Of a DNA stretch of 11,206 bases, positions 6,849 through 11,206 are shown in pieces. Below the pieces are notes generated by a model. The model had not been told where the DNA came from and searched no databases. It was given only the letters and a program-made list of their open reading frames with translations. This stretch comes from Bacillota bacterium. GTDB lineage: Bacteria > Bacillota > Clostridia > Acetivibrionales > JAKOSZ01. The stretch lies in assembly GCA_029776555.1 (NCBI GenBank), contig JAKOSZ010000190.1, positions 1 through 11,206 of the forward strand, read 5' to 3'. The translations under genes were made by a program, and so were the position numbers. Numbering within the stretch: the stretch's first letter is position 1; every line of letters begins with the position of its first letter.

Positions 6849-6884
6849 TTTACGGCAGGAGGATATGCTGTTTATAGTATAAAC
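6849..6884 (+). promoter_or_regulatory. Candidate promoter with palindrome over the -10 box, upstream of the SSB-like gene
   Basis: TTTACG (6849-6854) and TATAGT (6873-6878) are spaced by 18 bases, with four and five matches to consensus. A perfect palindrome GTTTATAgTATAAAC (6870-6884) covers the -10 box and is suited to repressor binding. It lies at the edge of a wider pairing GGCAG (6854-6858) / CTGCC (6884-6888). A weaker alternative promoter is TTGAAA (6800-6805) with TACCAT (6823-6828). Transcription from the first would leave a leader of about 75 bases. Confidence 0.4.
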
Positions 6885-6959
6885 TGCCATGTCACTGAAT
6901 AAACATTAGATTAGAGATAAAGTATCTATAAGGCACATAGGAATTAAGAGGGGAGTGGG

Positions 6960-7673
6960 GTGCGGATGGTCGGTAACATTATAGAAAACAACATGGTGAC
7001 CATTTCCGGGAAAGTGGTGTCAGAACTAAGTTTCAGCCATGAGGTCTATGGAGAAGGATTCTATATTTTTTATATGGATGTGCCGAGACTCAGCAGCAGC
7101 TTTGACAGAATAATGGTGACCATTTCGGAGCGCCTAATCTCCAAACGGAAGCCTGAGATTGGCGATACAGTGAAAATAGACGGGCAGTTCAGGTCATACA
7201 ACAACTACAACACCGAAGGCAACAGGCTAATCCTCACAGTCTTCACAAGAGACATAACCTTTCTGGAAGATGCCAGCCATATAAAAAATCCCAACCAGAT
7301 TTTCCTCAACGGTTTCATTTGCAAAAAGCCGGTTTTCAGGACAACTCCTTTCGGAAGAGAAATAACCGACATTTTGCTGGCAGTTAACAGGCCTTACAGT
7401 AAATCCGATTACATTCCCTGCATAGCCTGGGGGAGAAACGCCAGGTTTACGGAAACGCTTTCGGTGGGAGACAATATCAAGATTTGGGGAAGGATACAGA
7501 GCAGGGACTACCAGAAAAAGCTTGAATCCGGGGAGGTTGTCACCAAGACGGCCTATGAGGTTTCCATATCAAAAATGGAGGTTTGTTCGTCAAAAAGCGC
7601 GCAAACGAAAAGCAGCCCAAGAGCCCAGCAAGAGGTGGAACAGCAGCAGGATTCGGGAGACTCTGACAGCTGA
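6960..7673 (+). CDS. Tandem OB-fold single-stranded DNA-binding protein
   Basis: This 237-residue protein carries two OB-fold domains in one chain. The second (about residues 105-205) is a clear SSB match: NQIFLNGFICKKPVFRTTPFGREITDILLAVNR, then YIPCIAWGRNARF and GDNIKIWGRIQSRDYQKK. The first (about 11-100) is a diverged copy: MVTISGKVVSELSFSHEVYGEGF, then GDTVKIDGQFRSYNNY. The tail (about 210-237) is rich in Gln, Ser and acidic residues, but does not end in the DDDIPF-type peptide that recruits repair proteins to housekeeping SSB. Two domains per chain suggest a dimer could supply the four OB folds of a normal SSB tetramer. GTG 6960 is chosen because AAGAGGGGAG (6946-6955) fits it; ATG 6966 is the alternative. 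It stands alone between a promoter and a strong terminator. It is probably an accessory SSB, perhaps for competence, sporulation or repair; its condition of use is not visible. Confidence 0.8.
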   Translation: MRMVGNIIENNMVTISGKVVSELSFSHEVYGEGFYIFYMDVPRLSSSFDRIMVTISERLISKRKPEIGDTVKIDGQFRSYNNYNTEGNRLILTVFTRDITFLEDASHIKNPNQIFLNGFICKKPVFRTTPFGREITDILLAVNRPYSKSDYIPCIAWGRNARFTETLSVGDNIKIWGRIQSRDYQKKLESGEVVTKTAYEVSISKMEVCSSKSAQTKSSPRAQQEVEQQQDSGDSDS

Positions 7674-7697
7674 CGCGCTTTAATAATATTGGCCTGC

Positions 7698-7724
7698 AAG
7701 GGGGAAAAACCCCCTTATTTTATT
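7698..7724 (+). terminator. Intrinsic terminator of the SSB-like gene
   Basis: AAGGGGG (7698-7704) and CCCCCTT (7710-7716) form a perfect seven-base-pair stem with an AAAAA loop, followed by ATTTTATT. It lies 25 bases after the stop codon and is the clearest terminator in the window. Confidence 0.85.
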
Positions 7725-7734
7725 GGGTTAAGTG

Positions 7735-7993
7735 TTTTTTCCCGCTTTTTCCTTGCGGCAGTTTTCAGGCAAAAACCTTATTTTTTATTAGGGGTAAGGG
7801 CGGCAGAAAGCGAAACTGCCGCGGCGGTGGCAGCTCCCTGTAAAAGCGCTTTCCTTAATTGATAGCACTTCCATTAATTTATTCGGGCAGGACGCCGCTT
7901 TCGCGCCGGCAGCGTAATCCGTGCAGAACACAGCCATATGCAGCCCCTGTGTTTTTGGCTTTAGCCTTCAGCTTTTCAACAGGGGCTTTTTTT
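7735..7993 (+). ncRNA. Candidate structured RNA ending in an intrinsic terminator, upstream of the apbE operon
   Basis: No credible gene lies here, yet the DNA is rich in complementary segments. GCGGCAG (7800-7806) and CTGCCGC (7816-7822) form a perfect hairpin with loop AAAGCGAAA. A second copy of GCGGCAG at 7755-7761 could pair with the same right arm instead. The loop region GAAAGCG (7806-7812) is complementary to CGCTTTC at 7847-7853 and again at 7896-7902. The stretch ends in AGCCCCTGT / ACAGGGGCT (7942-7950 / 7979-7987) with seven T. This could be an untranslated leader or riboswitch-like control element, or an independent small RNA. I could not match it to a known riboswitch class (FMN, cobalamin, SAM, T-box, GEMM), and no promoter for it is clear. 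Its boundaries are approximate. Confidence 0.35.
7942..7993 (+). terminator. Strong intrinsic terminator upstream of the apbE operon
   Basis: AGCCCCTGT (7942-7950) pairs perfectly with ACAGGGGCT (7979-7987), and seven T follow (7987-7993). The 28-base loop contains a small GGC-TTTA-GCC hairpin. No gene ends just before it: the SSB gene already has its own terminator at 7698. It must therefore end a non-coding transcript or act as an attenuator. Confidence 0.7.
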
Positions 7994-8014
7994 GTTAAAA
8001 TCACTCTTAGTGAT
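7973..8014 (+). promoter_or_regulatory. Candidate promoter and operator of the apbE operon
   Basis: TTTTCA (7973-7978), a 17-base spacer and TAAAAT (7996-8001) match the sigma-A boxes at four and five positions. A perfect inverted repeat ATCACTcttAGTGAT (8000-8014) overlaps the -10 box and the expected start site near 8008, a good place for a repressor. The promoter shares DNA with the preceding terminator, which would insulate it from upstream transcription. Confidence 0.4.
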
Positions 8015-8020
8015 ACGAAA

Positions 8021-8062
8021 GGCCCATTCCGGGCCCCGAAAGGGTATTGTCCCGTGAGCGGG
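8021..8062 (+). other. Hairpin-rich untranslated leader of the apbE operon
   Basis: Three short stems lie between the candidate promoter and apbE. GGCCC (8021-8025) pairs with GGGCC (8031-8035). An overlapping CCC-GAAA-GGG stem (8035-8044) has a GAAA tetraloop, and CCCG-tgag-CGGG lies at 8051-8062. The first two share base 8035, so they would compete or stack. They stop about 30 bases before the ribosome site GAGGGA (8092-8097), so they do not directly mask it. Their function is unknown. Confidence 0.3.
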
Positions 8063-8102
8063 GGGAAATAATCTTCAGTAAATATGGACTTGAGGGACCA
8101 AG

Positions 8103-9161
8103 ATGAAATTTAAGGCCAAGTGTTTATCGCTCCCTTTGACCCTTGCCCTCCTGGGTGCCGCTTTGGCGGCTTGCAGGCTCCAAATGCCCCGCGAACCTGT
8201 CAAGAAGCAGGGTTTCCATATGGGCACCATCATCTCCCAGGAAGTATACGGTGAGAGCGCTGATAAAGCCGCCGATGAAGTGATGAAGGAGATTGCCAGG
8301 CTTGAAGCGGAGATGACGGTGACTAAACCGGGGAGTGAAATCGAAAGGCTCAACCAAATGGCAGGCAGGGGAACCGTGAAACTGGGCCCTGACTCTTTTT
8401 ACGTGCTCAAGACGGCGGTAAGATACGGCGAGATGTCCGGGGGCAGTTTTGACGTCACCGTAGGTCCCCTGGTGAAGACCTGGGGCTTCTTTACGGGGAA
8501 AGCAAGGGTGCCCGCTCCGGATGAAATCAGGCGGCTTTTAAGCCTTGTGGATTACAGGGACATCCTGCTGGACGAAAAAAAGCTTTTAGCCGGCCTGGCC
8601 AGGGAAGGCCAGGCGGTTGACCTGGGTGGGATAGCCAAGGGATATGCCGGGGACGTGGCCGTCGGCATATATAAACGCCATGGAATCAAGTCTGCCTGCC
8701 TGAACATTGGGGGAAACGTCGTGGCGCTGGGCAGCAAACCCGACGGCAGCCCCTGGAGAATAGGCATACAGGACCCCAGGGGGGAAAAGGGCAGCTATGT
8801 AGGTGTTGTAAAGGTAGTGGACAAGGCCGTAGTGACTTCCGGCGACTATGAAAGGTTCATTGAACCGGAAAAAGGGGGAAAGAGGTACCACCACATCCTG
8901 GACCCGGCCACGGGTTATCCGGCGGATTCAGGCCTGATCAGCGCAACAATTATTGCCGACAGCTCCATAGAGGCCGACGCCCTGTCCACCTCGGTTTTTA
9001 TCCTGGGGCTTGACAAGGGTATGAAGCTGATAGAAAGCCTCAACGGGGTGGAAGCGGTACTGGTGACAAAGGATAAAAAGGTGTACATTACCGGCGGGTT
9101 AAAGGAGAGTTTTACTGCAAGCGGGGAGAAGAAAGGCTATGAGTATATTGAAAAAGGGTGA
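8103..9161 (+). CDS. apbE: Lipoprotein FAD:protein FMN transferase (ApbE family, FmnB-like)
   Basis: This 352-residue enzyme moves FMN from FAD onto a Ser/Thr of target flavoproteins outside the membrane, using Mg2+. The N-terminus is a lipoprotein signal with lipobox LAAC and Cys24. ApbE signatures follow in order: MGTIISQEVYG (about 40-50), SGGSFDVTVGPLVKTWGF, DLGGIAKGYAGD, NIGGNVVALGS, VTSGDYERF, HHILDPATGYP and ADALSTSVFILG. The last two carry residues that bind metal and FAD. All expected motifs are present and the length is normal. ATG 8103 follows GAGGGA (8092-8097) by five bases. It is first in the operon and overlaps the next gene by 23 bases. Possible targets are NqrC/RnfG-type or PplA-type FMN-binding proteins, none of which is in this window. 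Homologues in the Listeria electron transfer locus are called FmnB. Confidence 0.93.
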   Translation: MKFKAKCLSLPLTLALLGAALAACRLQMPREPVKKQGFHMGTIISQEVYGESADKAADEVMKEIARLEAEMTVTKPGSEIERLNQMAGRGTVKLGPDSFYVLKTAVRYGEMSGGSFDVTVGPLVKTWGFFTGKARVPAPDEIRRLLSLVDYRDILLDEKKLLAGLAREGQAVDLGGIAKGYAGDVAVGIYKRHGIKSACLNIGGNVVALGSKPDGSPWRIGIQDPRGEKGSYVGVVKVVDKAVVTSGDYERFIEPEKGGKRYHHILDPATGYPADSGLISATIIADSSIEADALSTSVFILGLDKGMKLIESLNGVEAVLVTKDKKVYITGGLKESFTASGEKKGYEYIEKG

Positions 9162-9519
9162 CCTGCTCCTGGCAGCGGCAATAGCGCTGATAGCCCTTGC
9201 CGTCTCCTGGTCTTTCAAGGTTTTCGGAAACGGAGATACTGCCAGGATTGCCGTGATAAAGCAAAAGGGCAGGGTCATCAGGAGGATTGACCTGGACCGG
9301 GTGACAGGTTCAGAGACTTTCGAGCTGAAGGGTGACTACCCCCAGCTAATACAGGTGGAAAAGGGAAGGATCAGGGTTGCTGAGGCCGGGTGCCCCGACC
9401 AGGTGTGCGTGGAGACCGGCTGGCTTACAAAGAGGGGAGATGCGGCTGTATGTGTGCCCAATGGCACCATTATAGAGATTGAGGGGGAAAAGAGCGAGGT
9501 GGATGATGCCACCTACTGA
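9139..9519 (+). CDS. NusG domain II-containing membrane-anchored protein (EetA-like)
   Basis: This 126-residue protein has one N-terminal membrane segment (about residues 8-28) and an outward NusG-domain-II-like beta fold. The fold is marked by three cysteines in CPDQVCVETGWLTKRG...VCVPN (Cys85, Cys90, Cys105), the usual pattern of this family. Despite the name it is not a transcription factor; the domain is only a structural relative. Proteins of this type sit next to Gx and polyprenyl synthase genes in many Bacillota, and in the Listeria flavin-based electron transfer locus the counterpart is EetA (assignment from gene context and memory of the family, not from a search). ATG 9139 lies inside the apbE end, with GGGGAG (9123-9128) ten bases before it, so translation is likely coupled. 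The biochemical role is not established. Confidence 0.82.
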   Translation: MSILKKGDLLLAAAIALIALAVSWSFKVFGNGDTARIAVIKQKGRVIRRIDLDRVTGSETFELKGDYPQLIQVEKGRIRVAEAGCPDQVCVETGWLTKRGDAAVCVPNGTIIEIEGEKSEVDDATY

Positions 9520-9575
9520 CCCGGGTTAGCGGTAGAGCCTTAAAAGCATTGACAGGCGGAGGAAAGGAATAGAGA

Positions 9576-10103
9576 ATGATAAAGCTTCACCGAATTGTGT
9601 TACTGGCCCTGTTGGTTTCACAGGCCATGGTTCTCTCCTTCATAGAAACCTTCATTCCCAACCCGGTTCCCATACCGGGCTTCAAGCTGGGCCTGGCCAA
9701 TATTGTCACCATGCTGGTCATATTTTTTTTTGGTTTTGGCGACGCCGTGCTGGTAGTAGTGGTTCGCTGCGCCCTTTCGGCCATTCTGTTCGGGGGGCCG
9801 GTGGTTTTTATCTTCAGCCTGGCCGGTGGTATACTGAGCACTGTGGTCATGTCCGTCCTGTACTACAGGATGCGGGAAATGTTGAGTATAATAGGAATTA
9901 GCATGGCCGGTGCGGTGGCCCACAATGCCGGCCAGCTTGTTGCCGCCGTAGTCTTGATGGGAACGCTGTCGGTGTTTTCATACTTACCGGTTCTTCTGAT
10001 AGCCGGACTGGTAACGGGTTTTATTACGGGCGTGTGCAGCCGGCAACTCTCAAAGGCTTTTCAAAAATGGAGGCGAAGTGAAGGTCAAAACAGGGAGAAA
10101 TAA
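9576..10103 (+). CDS. Gx transporter family / heptaprenyl diphosphate synthase component I-like membrane protein (EetB-like)
   Basis: This 175-residue protein is almost entirely membrane helices (about five or six), ending in a basic cytoplasmic tail (QLSKAFQKWRRSE). The family signature is PIPGFKLGLANIVTML near residues 33-48, followed by RCALSAILFGGP and GAVAHNAGQLVAA. Such proteins resemble the substrate-binding S components of ECF transporters. They are often annotated as heptaprenyl diphosphate synthase component I only because of their neighbour; direct synthase activity is doubtful. In the Listeria electron transfer locus the corresponding protein is EetB. ATG 9576 follows GGAGGAAAGGA (9558-9567), 56 bases after the previous stop. 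It stands between the NusG-II gene and the polyprenyl synthase, an arrangement that suggests work on flavin, quinone or prenyl precursors at the membrane; which of these is unknown. Confidence 0.85.
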   Translation: MIKLHRIVLLALLVSQAMVLSFIETFIPNPVPIPGFKLGLANIVTMLVIFFFGFGDAVLVVVVRCALSAILFGGPVVFIFSLAGGILSTVVMSVLYYRMREMLSIIGISMAGAVAHNAGQLVAAVVLMGTLSVFSYLPVLLIAGLVTGFITGVCSRQLSKAFQKWRRSEGQNREK

Positions 10104-10168
10104 ACTTTGGCTGCCGGGATAGATATTGATTGTTTAACAATAACATACCCACTACAGGGGGCATCAGG

Positions 10169-11131
10169 ATGCTGTTAGACGGATATCCGGAGATACTGGG
10201 CGATGTAAAGGCGGTAGAAAGGGTTATAAAAAAGGCTACCAAGTCAAGAAACGCCCTCCTTTCCAGCATTGTGGACGAACTGATAAGCGCGGGCGGGAAA
10301 AGGCTGAGACCGGCTTTTGTCATCATGTCCTCCCGCTTCGGGAACTACGACAGGGAGAAGGTGCTGCAGGCGGCTGGGGCCCTTGAAATACTGCACACCG
10401 CCACCCTGATCCATGACGATGTGATAGACGGTTCCCAGCTGAGGAGGGGAAAGGCCACGGTAGCCGAGAAATACGGAACCGCCATGGCCATATACACCGG
10501 TGATTTCCTTTTTACCAAAGCGGTGGCTATGTTTGCGGAGTGCGTGCCGCCGGACAGGGTGGATATGGTGGCAAAGGCTGTGAAGGTCATTTGTGAGGGT
10601 GAGGTGGACCAGTACAGGGACAGGTTCAACATGAACACCGGTGTTGTCACCTACCTTAAAAGGATTATCAGGAAGACGGCGATGCTTTTCGGCGCAGCCT
10701 GCAGCCTTGGGGCCTACCAGGGGGACTGTCCCCGGGATACGGCCAGGAGCCTGACCAGGTTTGGGATTATATACGGCACGGCTTTCCAGATAAAAGACGA
10801 CATAAACGACTACGCCATGAGCGAAAAAAGCGCCGGGAAATCCGTCAACAACGATATAGCCAACGGCGTAATAACCCTGCCGGCCATTTACGCCTTGAAA
10901 CGCTGCGGGCAGATTAAGGAGATTTTTGACGAGGCCTTTGGAAAAGCGGGGCAAATATCCGCCTCCGACGTGTCCGAAGCGGCAAGGCTTGTAAGGGAAT
11001 ACGGCGGGGTGTCTGACTCGGAGAAACTCCTTAGAAAATACGTGGCCAAAGGCCTTAAGGAACTGGACAAGCTTCCGGAAAACAGGAGCAGGCATGCCTT
11101 TAAAGAGCTAATTTCCATGCTTTTGGACTGA
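10169..11131 (+). CDS. Long-chain trans-polyprenyl diphosphate synthase (HepT/DmkB-like)
   Basis: This 320-residue soluble enzyme builds a long isoprenoid diphosphate from FPP or GGPP and IPP, the tail precursor of menaquinone or demethylmenaquinone. Motifs are GGKRLRP (42-48), first Asp-rich DDVID (83-87), RRG after it, RKT (168-170), and second Asp-rich DDIND (210-214) in FQIKDDINDY. The residue five before the first motif is Ala78, small rather than aromatic, which favours long products over C15; the exact length cannot be read. A TTG at 10130 is in frame without a good ribosome site. ATG 10169 is preferred because AGGGGG (10156-10161) is seven bases before it and the protein then begins MLLDGYPEIL as in relatives. 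It is 65 bases after the Gx gene with no terminator between. It could supply the housekeeping quinone or a dedicated one for the cluster. Confidence 0.92.
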   Translation: MLLDGYPEILGDVKAVERVIKKATKSRNALLSSIVDELISAGGKRLRPAFVIMSSRFGNYDREKVLQAAGALEILHTATLIHDDVIDGSQLRRGKATVAEKYGTAMAIYTGDFLFTKAVAMFAECVPPDRVDMVAKAVKVICEGEVDQYRDRFNMNTGVVTYLKRIIRKTAMLFGAACSLGAYQGDCPRDTARSLTRFGIIYGTAFQIKDDINDYAMSEKSAGKSVNNDIANGVITLPAIYALKRCGQIKEIFDEAFGKAGQISASDVSEAARLVREYGGVSDSEKLLRKYVAKGLKELDKLPENRSRHAFKELISMLLD

Positions 11132-11168
11132 TTCCTCATTTAATTCCGTTGCAAGGAGACTGAGTGAT

Positions 11169-11206
11169 GTGGTAACTGTTGCTTCGGTTGCTGTAAGCAA
11201 TTCCAC
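11169..11206 (+). CDS. Possible start of a further operon gene (partial)
   Basis: A GTG at 11169 lies ten bases after AAGGAG (11153-11158) and opens a frame MVTVASVAVSNS that runs off the window. There is no terminator after the polyprenyl synthase, so a fifth operon gene is expected here. In related clusters a UbiA/MenA-type prenyltransferase often follows, but 12 residues do not allow identification. Confidence 0.35.
   Translation, partial: MVTVASVAVSNS

Noticed and set aside
6865..6882. Five-codon mini-ORF (ATG to TAA) after AGGAGG (6857-6862) upstream of the SSB-like gene
   Set aside because: The ribosome site is only two bases from the ATG, and the stretch overlaps the palindrome and -10 box, so it is probably upstream of the transcription start.
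7859..8071. Open frame of 70 codons before apbE
   Set aside because: It contains the strong terminator (7942-7993) and the candidate promoter, and has no ribosome site or known motif.
7735..8102. FMN, cobalamin, SAM, T-box or c-di-GMP riboswitch before apbE
   Set aside because: The conserved core sequences of these classes were looked for by eye and not found; the region stays unclassified.
10244..11095. Long minus-strand frame (283 codons) opposite the polyprenyl synthase
   Set aside because: It lies wholly opposite a gene with all its catalytic motifs intact; the translation is rich in His, Pro and Gly without domain motifs, as expected of an antisense shadow.
1..11206. tRNA, rRNA, CRISPR array, insertion sequence or integrase
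   Set aside because: No cloverleaf-like or rRNA-like sequence, no regularly spaced repeats, and no transposase or recombinase motif was seen on either strand.

Overview
The window looks like chromosomal DNA of a low-to-middle GC Gram-positive anaerobe (Bacillota). My best guess is a relative of Desulfotomaculum/Pelotomaculum (Peptococcaceae). The clues are strong GA-rich ribosome binding sites, GTG and TTG starts, lipobox-anchored binding proteins, sigma-A-type promoters, and an ApbE / NusG-domain-II / Gx / polyprenyl synthase cluster. The taxonomic guess is inference. All complete genes lie on the + strand.

Left part (1-5575). The end of an unidentified gene (1-159) is followed by a good promoter (TTGACA-N17-TAAAAT, 218-246) and a complete branched-chain amino acid ABC importer: lipoprotein binding protein livJ, permeases livH and livM, ATPases livG and livF. 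A hairpin with a T-rich tail sits between livJ and livH and probably sets binding-protein excess. The last gene, 4 bases after livF, encodes a CBS-CBS-ACT protein that could sense amino acid or nucleotide status.

Middle part (5576-7716). A 514-base gap holds hairpins that read best as terminators, two of them with T-tracts on the minus strand. It also holds a 19-base exact copy of a piece of the first, partial gene. Then come two isolated genes. One encodes a shortened MurE-like protein whose ATP-binding loop and catalytic residues are gone, so it is probably a pseudoenzyme. The other encodes a single-stranded-DNA-binding protein with two OB folds in one chain, preceded by a promoter with a palindrome over its -10 box and ended by a textbook terminator.

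Right part (7717-11206). A GC-rich non-coding stretch of about 380 bases with self-complementary segments and a strong intrinsic terminator precedes an operon. The operon encodes lipoprotein FAD:protein FMN transferase (ApbE/FmnB type), a membrane-anchored NusG domain II protein (EetA type), a Gx-family membrane protein (EetB type) and a long-chain polyprenyl diphosphate synthase (HepT/DmkB type). This set and order recall the flavin-based extracellular electron transfer locus of Listeria. Here it may serve flavinylation of surface proteins and the making of a dedicated quinone. No terminator follows, and a further gene appears to start at 11169 and run off the window.
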